This document shows, in pieces, positions 42,891-51,613 of a stretch of DNA of 64,000 nt. The notes beneath the pieces are model-generated. The model worked only from the letters and a program-made list of their open reading frames with translations. It had not been told where the DNA came from and did no database searches. Both the position numbers and the translations under genes were made by a program. Origin of the DNA: Propioniciclava flava (lineage in GTDB: Bacteria; Actinomycetota; Actinomycetes; Propionibacteriales; Propionibacteriaceae); contig NZ_PPCV01000009.1 of assembly GCF_004126535.1 (NCBI RefSeq), positions 1 through 64,000 on the forward strand. The letters are read 5' to 3'. Every line of letters starts with the position of its first letter. Within the stretch, counting starts at the first letter, position 1.

Positions 42891-44758
42891 GCGGAGAGTC
42901 CTTCCAGGTTGATCTGCGCGGCGTCGTCGATCTGCTGGCCCGGCACCTGTACTCCAGCCCGCGCGTCTATCTGCGCGAACTGCTGCAAAACGGGGTTGAC
43001 GCGATCACGGCACGCCGCGCCCTGGCTGAGGGTGCGCCCGAGCGCATCGACCTGCGTCCCCTCCCCGGCGGCGGGCTGGAGGTCTGCGACACCGGCATCG
43101 GGCTGACCGCCGCCGACGCCCGTGAGTTGCTCGCCACGATCGGCCGCTCGTCCAAGCGTGACGCCGATCTGGGCGGGGGGCGCGAAGAGTTCCTGGGACA
43201 GTTCGGCATCGGCCTGCTGTCCGCGTTCATGGTCGCCGATGAGATCGACCTCGTGTCCCGGTGCGCACGCCCGGGCCCCGAGGGGCAGCGTTCGCCCGCG
43301 ATCCGGTGGCGCGGGTTCACCGATGGGCGCTACGAGCTGACGGAGTTGGCTGACGACGACCCGGCGATCGCCGTGCTCGAAGGCGCGCCGGGCAGCGCTG
43401 TCCGCCTGGTTCCTCGGCGCGATGCCGAGCATTGGCTCGCTCCCGACATGGTGGCCGCGCTGGCGGAGGACTTCGGCGGCCTGCTGCCCGTCGACGTTGC
43501 GCTGGAGGTGCGCCTCGACGACGGCTCGCTCGCCCGTCGCCGCCTCAGCGGGGACGAACTGCCCTGGCGTGTCGCCTACCCGAACGATGCCGCACGCACC
43601 GTTGCGTTGGCGTCCTACAGCGAGCGGGCGCTGGGGTTCACGCCGCTGGCTTCGATTGACGTGGAGATTCCGATCGCTGGGCTGACGGGTGTCGCCTTCG
43701 TCCTTCCTGCGGCGGTGGCACCCACCACGGTGGCCCATCATCGGGTGTATCTCAAACGGATGCTGCTGTCCTCGGGGGTCACCCAAGTGCTCCCGCCGTG
43801 GGCTTTCTTCGTGCGCTGCGTCCTGGACGCCTCGGGGCTGCGGCCCACCGCGTCGCGTGAGGGTCTCTACGAGGACGACCTGTTGCTGGCGGCGCGTGAG
43901 GCGCTGGGGGAACGCGTCCGGGCGTGGGTGCTCGACACGCTCACCGCGGGTGGTCCGGTGGCGCGCCGGTTCGTCGAGGTGCACCACCTGGCGTTGCGGG
44001 CGCTGGCGTTGGTGGACGATGAGGTGCTCGACCTCGCGGTCACGACCTTGCCGTTCGAGTCGACGGTGGGGGCGGGCACGCTTCGCGAGTTGGCTGAGCG
44101 CGCAGGGGACGCCCGGCTGCTGTTCACCCGCTCCCTGGAGGAGTACCGCCGGATCGCTGCCGTGGCCGCCCACAAGGGCATCGTGGTCGTCAACGGGGGT
44201 TACGTCTACGACGCCGACCTCCTCGAACGCGCCGCCGCCCGGCACCGCGAACTGGGGCTGGCCGCCGCAGTCGCCGACGACATCGCGCGGACCCTCGACG
44301 AACTGGAGCCGGTGCGCGAACTGGAGATCCTGGACGCCGTCGTCGCGTTGCGGGCCACGCTCGCCGATCAGGACTGCGACATCCTGGTCCGCCGCTACGA
44401 CCCGCCCGAGTTGTCCGCCGTCCTCATCGACGACCGTGACGGTGAGCATGCCCGCGCCGCGCACGCAGAGGCAGCCACCTCCGACGACGTGTGGGGTGAG
44501 ATCCTCACCGGGCTCACCGAGCCCGCGCGTCCGCGTCGGCTCATCCTCAACGATGCGTCCGCCACCGTTCGGGCGCTGCTGGCTACCCGTGACGGTGACG
44601 TCCGGGACGCCGCGACCCGCTCGCTGTATGTGACGACCGTGCTCGCCTCGGGGTTGCCGTTGCAGACGGCCGAGGTCACGCTCATGAACGAGTCCCTGTC
44701 GCTGCTCATGGAGCGTGCGCTCGGGGGCGACTCCACTTCCACGAAGGACGACCGATGA
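42887..44758 (+). CDS. HSP90-family ATPase (divergent HtpG-like)
   Basis: A 623-residue protein with a GHKL ATPase domain: RVYLRELLQNGVDAITARR (Glu31, Asn35 for hydrolysis and Mg), CDTGIGLTAADAREL with Asp68, and FLGQFGIGLLSAFMVADEID forming the ATP lid. The middle domain has FVLP...VYLKRMLLSSGVTQVLPPWA and RPTASREGLYED, where the arginine is the family's ATP-contact residue. The C-terminal third is poorly conserved. It is close in length to HtpG but clearly a separate, actinobacterial subgroup, without the usual charged linker. The GTG start overlaps the YbjN stop, and its stop overlaps the TPR-like gene. Confidence 0.9.
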   Translation: MSGESFQVDLRGVVDLLARHLYSSPRVYLRELLQNGVDAITARRALAEGAPERIDLRPLPGGGLEVCDTGIGLTAADARELLATIGRSSKRDADLGGGREEFLGQFGIGLLSAFMVADEIDLVSRCARPGPEGQRSPAIRWRGFTDGRYELTELADDDPAIAVLEGAPGSAVRLVPRRDAEHWLAPDMVAALAEDFGGLLPVDVALEVRLDDGSLARRRLSGDELPWRVAYPNDAARTVALASYSERALGFTPLASIDVEIPIAGLTGVAFVLPAAVAPTTVAHHRVYLKRMLLSSGVTQVLPPWAFFVRCVLDASGLRPTASREGLYEDDLLLAAREALGERVRAWVLDTLTAGGPVARRFVEVHHLALRALALVDDEVLDLAVTTLPFESTVGAGTLRELAERAGDARLLFTRSLEEYRRIAAVAAHKGIVVVNGGYVYDADLLERAAARHRELGLAAAVADDIARTLDELEPVRELEILDAVVALRATLADQDCDILVRRYDPPELSAVLIDDRDGEHARAAHAEAATSDDVWGEILTGLTEPARPRRLILNDASATVRALLATRDGDVRDAATRSLYVTTVLASGLPLQTAEVTLMNESLSLLMERALGGDSTSTKDDR

Positions 44759-46725
44759 CTCGCTCCGTTGCCGAAGCCAACATCGCCATCAGCCGGATCC
44801 GTGACATGCCCTATGGGATCGCGCGCAGTACCGCGTCGGCTGCCGAACTTGACCGGATTACCGCCGAAGGCCCCCCGGAGGCGCGCGCTTACGCCTTGTT
44901 CACCACGGTGGAGGGGTATGCGTGGGGCGGCGAGGTCGACAAGGCGTTCCTGCCCTTCACGCAGATGCTGCGCTGGTGGGACGCCCACCCGGAGTACTTC
45001 GACGAGCAGGATCAGCATTCGCTGTTTTGGTCGTTCAAGTGGATGGTCGCGCATTTGATGGAGTTCCCCGCGATCACGGCCGCACAGATCGACACCACGC
45101 TCACGGACATGCAGCGCCGCTACGCGCTGGCGGGCAACGGGATGAACGCCGTCGCCCTGAGCCGGTTCGGCTGGGCCCAGATGCGTGGCGCAGCCGACAC
45201 CGAGGATCTTTTCGTGGAGTGGTCCTCGACCCCACGCGACGACTTCTCCCAATGTGAGGCGTGCGATCCCGGCGACCGGGCGGCCCACCTGTACCGCACC
45301 GGCCGCTATGAGGAGTGCATCCGGCTCGTCGAGCAGGTGTTGCCGCAAAGCCCCGAATGCGCCACGGAGCCGGGCGACATGCTGTCGTACCTGCAACTCG
45401 CCTCCCTGCAGGTGGGGGACGCGGTGGGGGCGGCTCGCGCCCACCGCCTAGCGCGCCAGCATCTGCCCCAGGACGTGACGGCAGCCCCGATCCGTGGTCG
45501 TCATCTGGAGTTTCTTGCTCGTTCCGGAAACCCGAGTCGTGCCCTGGCGAAGCTGGTGGAGGATCAGCGTTTCCTGCTTGAAGGCGACACCCCGCATGTC
45601 CGGTGGACGTATCTGCGTTCGGTGGGCGCGGCCACGGGCTTACTGGCGGCCGACCATGCCGCAACACCCGTCGAACTGCACGGCGTCCCGGCGGCGACGG
45701 TGGCCGAGTTGGATCGGTGGGTGCGCGGTGAGGCGCTCACCTTGGCTGCCGCGTTTGACGCGCGCAACCAGACCTCAGCGCTCACGGACGCCACCTGGGC
45801 CGTGTGGAATGACGCGACGTTCCTTGCTGTGGATCTGTCCGTCTTCGGTGAGCACCTCGCCCCGGTCGCGAGCGCGGCTCCCGCGCCACGCGCCGAGGAT
45901 CCTGCCCAGCCCTCACGAGCCCAGGCGTCCTCCCCGGACGCCTCCCCGGCAGGGGCGGACGCCGACGTTGCGCAGGGCCAGCCTGGTCTCGACGACCCGG
46001 CGGAACTCCTCGCCTGGGCGGAATCACAGGCGGGTGCGGACCGGGTGGCGGCGGCGCGCGCCTATGTGGCTGCGGCGAACGCCTACCGGGCTGTGGGCCG
46101 TCTGCAGGCGGCAGGGTTCGCCCATGCGGAGGCGGCGATGCTCGCCTCCGCCGAAGGTGACGACGAGGGCGCGCGCGCCCAGTTCGCGTCGGCGGCTTCG
46201 CTGTTGCGCGGTGCCGCGACACCAGCGCGATACTTTGCGCCCGTGGTGGAGGCGTGGGCTCGCCGGGCCGAGGTGACGCAGCTTCCTGAGATCGACCGCC
46301 TGGCGGAATCCCTGATCGGCGAACTCACTGAGGAGGAGCTTCCCGACGGACTCTCCGACGACATCGTCGAGCGTGAGCGGGCCGCCCGTGCCGTGCAGGC
46401 GCGTCGACTCGCCGACACCCGCGTTCGTATCGCCGCGACTCTGGGTGATCCCACCGCCCCCGAGCGCGCCGAAACCATCGCGGAAGAGTTCGCCCGCGCG
46501 GGAGAGTACGCGGATGCCGCCTACGCGTTCTGGCTGCTGGGAATGCTGCGCACCGACGACGTCGACGCGGTCTACGCGCTGGAGTCCGCGACCGAAGCCT
46601 TCACGCTCGCCCACCTGCAGGAGCCTCGCCGCGAGGTCGGCGGCGAACTGGTCGCGGCGCTAAAGCGGCTCGGCCGCGCTGACGAGGCGGAGAAGTGGGC
46701 CGTCGAACTGAGCGGCAACGCGTAG
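44755..46725 (+). CDS. TPR-like helical repeat protein coupled to the HSP90 gene
   Basis: A 656-residue, mostly helical cytosolic protein that looks like paired helical hairpins: ARAYALFTTVEGYAWGGEVD, DRAAHLYRTGRYEECIRLVE, LSYLQLASLQVGDAVGAARA, then AARAYVAAANAYRAVGRLQA, GFAHAEAAMLASAEGDDEGA and FARAGEYADAAYAFWLLGML. A Pro/Ala/Asp linker at about 375-415 divides it into two solenoids. It carries no enzyme motifs. The ATGA overlap with the HSP90 gene suggests a TPR co-chaperone or client-recognition partner, as in eukaryotic HSP90; this role is inferred. No signal peptide is seen. Confidence 0.8.
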   Translation: MTRSVAEANIAISRIRDMPYGIARSTASAAELDRITAEGPPEARAYALFTTVEGYAWGGEVDKAFLPFTQMLRWWDAHPEYFDEQDQHSLFWSFKWMVAHLMEFPAITAAQIDTTLTDMQRRYALAGNGMNAVALSRFGWAQMRGAADTEDLFVEWSSTPRDDFSQCEACDPGDRAAHLYRTGRYEECIRLVEQVLPQSPECATEPGDMLSYLQLASLQVGDAVGAARAHRLARQHLPQDVTAAPIRGRHLEFLARSGNPSRALAKLVEDQRFLLEGDTPHVRWTYLRSVGAATGLLAADHAATPVELHGVPAATVAELDRWVRGEALTLAAAFDARNQTSALTDATWAVWNDATFLAVDLSVFGEHLAPVASAAPAPRAEDPAQPSRAQASSPDASPAGADADVAQGQPGLDDPAELLAWAESQAGADRVAAARAYVAAANAYRAVGRLQAAGFAHAEAAMLASAEGDDEGARAQFASAASLLRGAATPARYFAPVVEAWARRAEVTQLPEIDRLAESLIGELTEEELPDGLSDDIVERERAARAVQARRLADTRVRIAATLGDPTAPERAETIAEEFARAGEYADAAYAFWLLGMLRTDDVDAVYALESATEAFTLAHLQEPRREVGGELVAALKRLGRADEAEKWAVELSGNA

Positions 46726-46753
46726 CCACTGGCTGCTCTGCTTCGGATGATCC

Positions 46754-46858
46754 TCCACAGTGGTGGTCGCCCGCAGGATCGACATGGCACCCTCGGCCTT
46801 GTTCCGCTACATCTCCGGACGCGACGAGTTGCTGACGTGGCTCATCGTTGACGCCTGA
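46754..46858 (+). pseudogene. TetR-family DNA-binding domain remnant
   Basis: In frame from 46754 the sequence reads STVVVARRIDMAPSALFRYI, SGRDELLTWLIVDA, then TGA at 46856. This matches the recognition-helix part of TetR regulators (VARRLGMAPSALYRYVSGRDELL). Nothing before or after it fits a complete protein, so only about 34 residues of a regulator survive. It is followed directly by a permease remnant, suggesting that an ABC-exporter operon with its regulator once stood here. Confidence 0.65.
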
Positions 46859-46872
46859 GGCGCAGTCTCCCC

Positions 46873-46971
46873 TGGTTGGCGACCGTCGGGGTGGCGCTTG
46901 TTGCGAGTGCATTGCCCGCGCGTCGCGCCGGACGAGCCACGCCCATCCAGGCCCTGGCTGATCTCGGCTGA
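46873..46971 (+). pseudogene. FtsX/MacB-type ABC permease C-terminal remnant
   Basis: Thirty-two residues (WLATVGVALVASALPARRAG, RATPIQALADLG) end at TGA 46969-46971. The pattern of a last transmembrane helix followed by P(A/G)RRAxRxxPxxAL is the well-known C-terminus of FtsX-fold permeases in lipoprotein or antimicrobial-peptide exporters. The rest of the gene is missing. Confidence 0.65.
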
Positions 46972-46991
46972 TCGGGCCACCCGGCCCGTCC

Positions 46992-47210
46992 TCAGGAGGC
47001 CAGGGACACGTCGGTGACGCGGCGCTCCAGATGGGACGCCCAGCGCAGTTCTGCGGACGCGAGACGCCGCAGGCCTGCGGCGAGCGTGCGGGCGGTGCGT
47101 CCCGTGGTAGGTGCGGCCTGGACACTGCGGCACGGGAGGGCGCGCGCGGGAACGTCATGGGTGGACGACATCTCGTGCAGGGTGGAGCCGATGGACAGGT
47201 ACATGGACAT
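46992..47210 (-). CDS. Small hypothetical protein, 72 residues
   Basis: ATG 47210 is preceded by AAAGGGA at a good distance, and the gene lies 34 nt past the LacI-type gene on the same strand. The sequence (MSMYLSIGSTLHEM...LRRLASAELRWASHLERRVT) is Arg/Ala/Ser-rich, with one Cys and no membrane segment. The C-terminal half could form an amphipathic helix. I do not recognise it; similar short proteins follow regulators in Actinobacteria without known roles. It could be spurious. Confidence 0.5.
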   Translation of the reverse strand: MSMYLSIGSTLHEMSSTHDVPARALPCRSVQAAPTTGRTARTLAAGLRRLASAELRWASHLERRVTDVSLAS

Positions 47211-47244
47211 GGGTGTCCCTTTCTGCGGGTCGGTGAAGGGTGGT

Positions 47245-48294
47245 CTAGAGCAGGGGTGCGGTGCTGGCGCGCACCATCAGGCGGTGCGGCAGCATGATTT
47301 GACGGTTGGGTCGGCGCGGGTCGAGGACGAGGCGGGCAGCCTCGCGGCCCTTCTCCGCGATGGGTTGTCGAATCGTGGTGAGCCCCGCTGGGGCGGCTTC
47401 TCCGATGTCGTCGAACCCGGCGACCGAGACGTCACGGCCCGGCTGTAACCCCCGCTGTGCGAGGGCGTCGAGGAATCCCAGGGCGAGAATGTCGCTCATG
47501 CCCACGACGGCGGTGGGTCGGTCGTGGCGATCCAGGACGACATCCCCGGCGTTGCGGCCAGAATCGCGGGAGTTGGGGCCGGTCAAGACGATGCGCACGT
47601 CCGCGTCGCCGAGCCCTTCCAGGATGCCGAACAGGCGTGAGCGTGAGTCGAGCGCCCACGGGGGCAGGTCGTCCTGGTCGGCGAGTTGCCCCGGATGCCA
47701 CTCGACGTGGTCGGCGTCGCTGAGCCTTGGGATCTCGGCGAGCACCGTGACGCGGCGATGGCCGAGGCGGTATAGGTGGGCGCCGAGGTCGCGTCCGGCT
47801 GCGCGATCGTCGATGGCGACGAACGTGTCGTTGTGGAGATCCTCGCTGAGCGTGCAGTACACCGTCGGAAGGCCGAGTTCGCGGGCCTTGATGACGGCTG
47901 GTTTGTCGCCGCACAACCCGACGAGGCCGTCGACGGCGGCGTCCTGCACGGCGGCGAGCGAGGCGGGGTCCGAGGCGGGGACCGACAGCAAGGTGATGCT
48001 GGTGCCGTGGGCGGACATCACCTCGGAGAACCCGCGCAACCACAGCACGGTGAATGGGTCGGAGAAGGCGTAGGACAGGTCCTCGTCGAAGACCACGGCA
48101 TAGGTGTTGGTGCGCCCGGTGCGCAACTGGCGTGCGACGGCGTCGGGACCTGAGTAGCCCATCTTCTTGGCGCGCTGAAGGACGCGGACGCGGAGGTCTT
48201 CGGAGAGCTGATCGGGGCGGTTGAACGCGTTGGAGACGGTCATGACGGAGACGCCCATCACCGCTGCCACGTCCTTTTGCGTCACCCGGCCCAT
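47245..48294 (-). CDS. LacI-family regulator
   Basis: A 349-residue repressor with the classical helix-turn-helix at the N-terminus (TQKDVAAVMGVSVMTVSNAF, NRPDQLSEDLRVRVLQRAKK) and a periplasmic-binding-protein-like effector domain ending GFDDIGEAAPAGLTTIRQPI. The ATG at 48294 is chosen since GAGGGGG lies eight bases upstream; an in-frame ATG at 48318 lacks such a site. It is divergent from the mycothiol-dependent dehydrogenase gene, and a palindrome with a central CG lies between them, so it probably controls formaldehyde detoxification. A LacI regulator for that function is unusual. Confidence 0.88.
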   Translation of the reverse strand: MGRVTQKDVAAVMGVSVMTVSNAFNRPDQLSEDLRVRVLQRAKKMGYSGPDAVARQLRTGRTNTYAVVFDEDLSYAFSDPFTVLWLRGFSEVMSAHGTSITLLSVPASDPASLAAVQDAAVDGLVGLCGDKPAVIKARELGLPTVYCTLSEDLHNDTFVAIDDRAAGRDLGAHLYRLGHRRVTVLAEIPRLSDADHVEWHPGQLADQDDLPPWALDSRSRLFGILEGLGDADVRIVLTGPNSRDSGRNAGDVVLDRHDRPTAVVGMSDILALGFLDALAQRGLQPGRDVSVAGFDDIGEAAPAGLTTIRQPIAEKGREAARLVLDPRRPNRQIMLPHRLMVRASTAPLL

Positions 48295-48357
48295 GCCGAT
48301 CACCCCCTCGACATCCATGGTGGACTTTATCGTTACAGTGATCAACCGGCCTCTGCT

Positions 48358-48371
48358 CTGTAGCGCTAAAG
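48358..48371. promoter_or_regulatory. Probable LacI-family operator
   Basis: CTGTAGCGCTAAAG is palindromic at 12 of 14 positions around a central CG (core TAGCGCTA), the usual form of LacI/GalR operators. It lies 64 bp from the LacI start and 47 bp from the dehydrogenase start, where binding could affect both promoters. Confidence 0.6.
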
Positions 48372-48417
48372 AACCCATTCCTGCGAACCTTGCAGCACCC
48401 GATAGGAGGAGGCACTG

Positions 48418-49527
48418 ATGCCACGGACTAGCCAAGCGGTGATCGCCCGCAGCGTGAACGCGCCTGTGGAGGTAGTGACGATCACCGTCCCCGATCCGGG
48501 CCCCGGCGAGGTCGTCGTGAAGGTCCAAGCGTGCGGCGTGTGCCACACCGACCTGCACTACAAGCTCGGCGGGATCGGGGACGACTTCCCCTACCTGCTG
48601 GGTCATGAGGCCGCGGGCGTCGTCGAGGAGGTCGGCGAGGGCGTCACCGAGGTCGCCCCCGGCGACTACGTGGTGCTGAACTGGCGGGCCGTGTGCGGCC
48701 AGTGCCGTGCCTGCCGCAAAGGCAAGCCCTGGTACTGCTTCGCGACGCACAACGCGCGCCAGAAGATGACGCTGGACGACGGCACCGAACTCACCCCAGC
48801 GCTGGGGATCGGCGCGTTCACGCAGTACACGCTCGTCGCCGCAGGCCAGTGCACCCCGGTCGATCCGAGTGCACCACCTGAGGTCGCCGGTCTGCTGGGC
48901 TGCGGCGTCATGGCGGGCCTGGGCGCCGCCCTCAACACCGGCGCGGTGGGCCGCGGCGACTCCGTTGCCGTCATCGGCTGCGGGGGCGTCGGCGCGGCGG
49001 CCATCGCCGGGGCCACACTGGCGGGGGCGACCACCATCGTCGCCGTCGACCTCGACGACGGGAAACTCGCGACCGCCTCCACCCTGGGCGCGACGCACAC
49101 CGTCAACTCGTCGGCGTCCGACCCGGTGGCGGCCATCCAGGCCCTCACCGGCGGGCACGGCGCGGACGTGGTCATCGACGCCGTGGGGCGCCCCGAAACC
49201 TGGAAGCAGGCCTTCTACGCCCGCGACCTGGCTGGGACGCTCGTCCTCGTCGGCGTCCCCACCCCCGACATGGAGGTGCCGCCCCTTCCGCTGCTGGACT
49301 TGTTCAGCCACGGCGGCTCGCTGAAGTCGTCCTGGTATGGCGACTGCCTGCCGTCGCGGGACTTCCCCACGCTCATCGACCTCTACCTCCAAGGGCGCCT
49401 GCCGTTGGACGCCTTCGTCAGCGAGACCATCGGCATCGGCGACGTCGAGGAGGCTTTCGTCCAGATGGGGCGGGGCGACGTGCTGCGCAGCGTCGTCGTC
49501 CTCGAGAACACCGAGAAGGGGCAGTGA
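48418..49527 (+). CDS. mscR: S-(hydroxymethyl)mycothiol dehydrogenase
   Basis: A 369-residue zinc alcohol dehydrogenase. Catalytic zinc site: [11 protein letters not shown] (Cys, His) and [13 protein letters not shown]; structural zinc: [18 protein letters not shown] fold: [20 protein letters not shown]. The order and the segments [12 protein letters not shown] and [16 protein letters not shown] match mycothiol-dependent formaldehyde dehydrogenases. It oxidises the spontaneous adduct of mycothiol and formaldehyde to S-formylmycothiol, and may also reduce S-nitrosomycothiol. AGGAGG precedes ATG 48418. The next gene, a metallo-beta-lactamase, follows at once, which is its usual partner. Confidence 0.93.
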   Translation: MPRTSQAVIARSVNAPVEVVTITVPDPGPGEVVVKVQACGVCHTDLHYKLGGIGDDFPYLLGHEAAGVVEEVGEGVTEVAPGDYVVLNWRAVCGQCRACRKGKPWYCFATHNARQKMTLDDGTELTPALGIGAFTQYTLVAAGQCTPVDPSAPPEVAGLLGCGVMAGLGAALNTGAVGRGDSVAVIGCGGVGAAAIAGATLAGATTIVAVDLDDGKLATASTLGATHTVNSSASDPVAAIQALTGGHGADVVIDAVGRPETWKQAFYARDLAGTLVLVGVPTPDMEVPPLPLLDLFSHGGSLKSSWYGDCLPSRDFPTLIDLYLQGRLPLDAFVSETIGIGDVEEAFVQMGRGDVLRSVVVLENTEKGQ

Positions 49528-49529
49528 CC

Positions 49530-50138
49530 ATGGCACGCATCGACCACGGGGTCACAACGGGCACCTTCAGCCTGGACGGGCAGACCTTCGACGTGGACAA
49601 CAACGTCTGGGTGGTGGGGGATGACACCGCATGCGTCGTGATCGACGCCCCGCACTCGGTAGACGACATCCTGGCCCTGGCGGGGGACCGCACGGTGATC
49701 GCCCTGGTGTGCACGCACGCCCACGACGATCACGTCAGGGTCGCGCCCGACCTGGCCCGTGCGACCGGGGCGCCGATCCTGCTGCACCCCGCCGACGCCC
49801 TCGTGTGGGCGCTCACCCACCCCGGTGTCACGCCGGACGCCGACCTGGCCGACGGCCAGCAGATCGCGGTCGGGGACACCTCGCTGACGGTGCTGCACAC
49901 CCCGGGGCACTCGCCCGGATCGGTGAGCCTGTACGCACCCGACCTGGGTGTCGTGTTCACCGGCGACACCCTGTTCCAAGGTGGGCCGGGCGCGACAGGC
50001 CGGTCCTTCTCTGACGCCGACCTGATCGTCGACTCGATCCGGCGACGGCTCTTCACGCTGCCTGATGACACCATCGTTCACACCGGCCATGGCCCTTCGA
50101 CCACCATCGGTGCGGAAGCTGCGGCCCTGGGCCGCTGA
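49530..50138 (+). CDS. Metallo-beta-lactamase-fold hydrolase, partner of MscR
   Basis: A 202-residue MBL-fold enzyme with zinc ligands in CTHAHDDHVRVAPD (HxHxDH), HTPGHSPGSVSLY, FTGDTLFQGGPGATGRSFSD and HTGHGPSTTIGAEA. Genes of this type directly follow mscR in many Actinobacteria and are thought to hydrolyse S-formylmycothiol to formate and mycothiol. ATG 49530 is preferred because AAGGGG is nine bases upstream; a GTG at 49524 overlaps the mscR stop. It ends three bases from the convergent cobK. Confidence 0.88.
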   Translation: MARIDHGVTTGTFSLDGQTFDVDNNVWVVGDDTACVVIDAPHSVDDILALAGDRTVIALVCTHAHDDHVRVAPDLARATGAPILLHPADALVWALTHPGVTPDADLADGQQIAVGDTSLTVLHTPGHSPGSVSLYAPDLGVVFTGDTLFQGGPGATGRSFSDADLIVDSIRRRLFTLPDDTIVHTGHGPSTTIGAEAAALGR

Positions 50139-50141
50139 GCG

Positions 50142-50873
50142 TCAGGCGCGCTCGCGCACCCAGGTGAGAGCTTCGGCGGGGTCGTGGACGGTGGCGACGC
50201 CGTCGCCGTAGTCCGGACGCCGCACCACCACGACGGGGACGCCAAGCGTGTGGGCGGCGTCGAGCTTGGGGCGCGTGTAGGTGCCGCCGGAGTCCTTGGT
50301 GATGAGGACATCGGCGCGATGCTCGCGCATGAGCGCCAGTTCGCCGTCCAGGGTGTAGGGCCCTCGCGAGGTGAGCAGGCGCCAGGCGTCCGGGAGCGTC
50401 AGATCGGGCGCGTCCACGACGCGGGCCAGCACCGCTGCCTGGCCGAGCGCGGGCAGAAAGCGCGCGAGTTCTTGGCGTCCCACGGTGAGGAAGGGGCGGA
50501 CGCCGAGCGTCGCGGCCAGGTCTGCGGCGGCGTCGTGGCCGTCGGCGTAGTGCCATTCGGGGCGCGGTTCCCAGCCTGGGCGTTCGAGGCGCAGCAAAGG
50601 GATGCCCTCGGCCGCGCAGGCGGCCGCGGCGTTGGCGGACATGCCGCGCGCGAACGGGTGGGTGGCGTCCACGACGAGGTCGTAGTCGGCCAGCGCGGCG
50701 CGGAGCCCCTCGACTCCGCCGAATCCGCCGATCCGCACCGCCCCGACGGGGAGCCGCGGGCGTGCGACGCGGCCGGCGAGCGACGATGTGACGTCGATGC
50801 CGTCGGTGACCAAGCAGGCCGCCAGGGCGCGGGCCTCCGACGTCCCGCCCAGCAGCAGGACGCGCCCGCTCAC
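50142..50873 (-). CDS. cobK: Precorrin-6A reductase
   Basis: A 243-residue NADPH-dependent reductase of the corrin ring. [49 protein letters not shown] and [20 protein letters not shown] are CobK/CbiJ blocks. The GTG start at 50873 overlaps the cobF stop by four bases (GTGA). It is the last gene of cobN-cobF-cobK and ends three bases from the convergent MBL gene, leaving no room for a separate terminator. Confidence 0.93.
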   Translation of the reverse strand: MSGRVLLLGGTSEARALAACLVTDGIDVTSSLAGRVARPRLPVGAVRIGGFGGVEGLRAALADYDLVVDATHPFARGMSANAAAACAAEGIPLLRLERPGWEPRPEWHYADGHDAAADLAATLGVRPFLTVGRQELARFLPALGQAAVLARVVDAPDLTLPDAWRLLTSRGPYTLDGELALMREHRADVLITKDSGGTYTRPKLDAAHTLGVPVVVVRRPDYGDGVATVHDPAEALTWVRERA

Positions 50874-51613
50874 TGGGCCTCCGGGGCGCGCAGCAACGCC
50901 AGATCCATGACCCAGCCTGCGGTGTCCTTCGCCCGGGCGCGGGCCGCCTGAATCGCGGGTTCCACGTCGGCGACGGTGCCCGCAACCAGTTCCTCGGTGG
51001 GGGTTCCCAGGTTGGCGCCCCACCACACCTGCCAGTCCTCCAGGCCGGTCAACTCGACGGCCGACAGCAGCATGATGACGATGTTGGTCTGCCCGGAGGC
51101 CACCGCCTCGGCGAGGTGTCGTCCGGTGGTGATGTGCACCGGCCCCCCGACGCGATGCAGGACGATCTTGTGCCGGGCAGCGAGCAGTTGCGGGGCGCTG
51201 ACCCCGGGCACGACCTCGAAGTCGACGCCCAACTCGCGGGCCAAAGCCGTCACGATCCGCACGACCGAGTCGTACAGGGACGGGTCGCCCCAGACCAGGA
51301 ACGCTGCCGACCCGCCGCGCTCGCGCAGCACCGCCGCGTAGGCGGCGATACGCGCCGCATGCCACGCCTTCACCGCCTGGGGGTAGTCGGCCGGGTTGTT
51401 GCGATCACGCTCGGGATCGCGCACCTCGACGACCTCCAGGCCAAACGGTGCCGCGACGGCCTCCCGGATCGCCAGGAGGGCGTCATCGTCCGACTTGCGG
51501 GCTGCGATCACGTAGTCGGACGCCGCTAGCGCGGCCGCCGCCTCCGGGGTCACATGCTGGGGGCCCATCCCGAATCCGACGATGCGGATCGGGCCCAAGG
51601 GTGCAGGGGTCAT
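50870..51613 (-). CDS. cobF: Precorrin-6A synthase (deacetylating)
   Basis: A 247-residue SAM-dependent tetrapyrrole methylase that methylates C1 of precorrin-5 with loss of the acetyl group. [60 protein letters not shown] and [20 protein letters not shown] are characteristic. CobF exists only in the oxygen-dependent pathway, so its presence together with cobN indicates aerobic-type cobalamin synthesis. ATGA overlap with cobN and GTGA with cobK. Confidence 0.94.
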   Translation of the reverse strand: MTPAPLGPIRIVGFGMGPQHVTPEAAAALAASDYVIAARKSDDDALLAIREAVAAPFGLEVVEVRDPERDRNNPADYPQAVKAWHAARIAAYAAVLRERGGSAAFLVWGDPSLYDSVVRIVTALARELGVDFEVVPGVSAPQLLAARHKIVLHRVGGPVHITTGRHLAEAVASGQTNIVIMLLSAVELTGLEDWQVWWGANLGTPTEELVAGTVADVEPAIQAARARAKDTAGWVMDLALLRAPEAQ

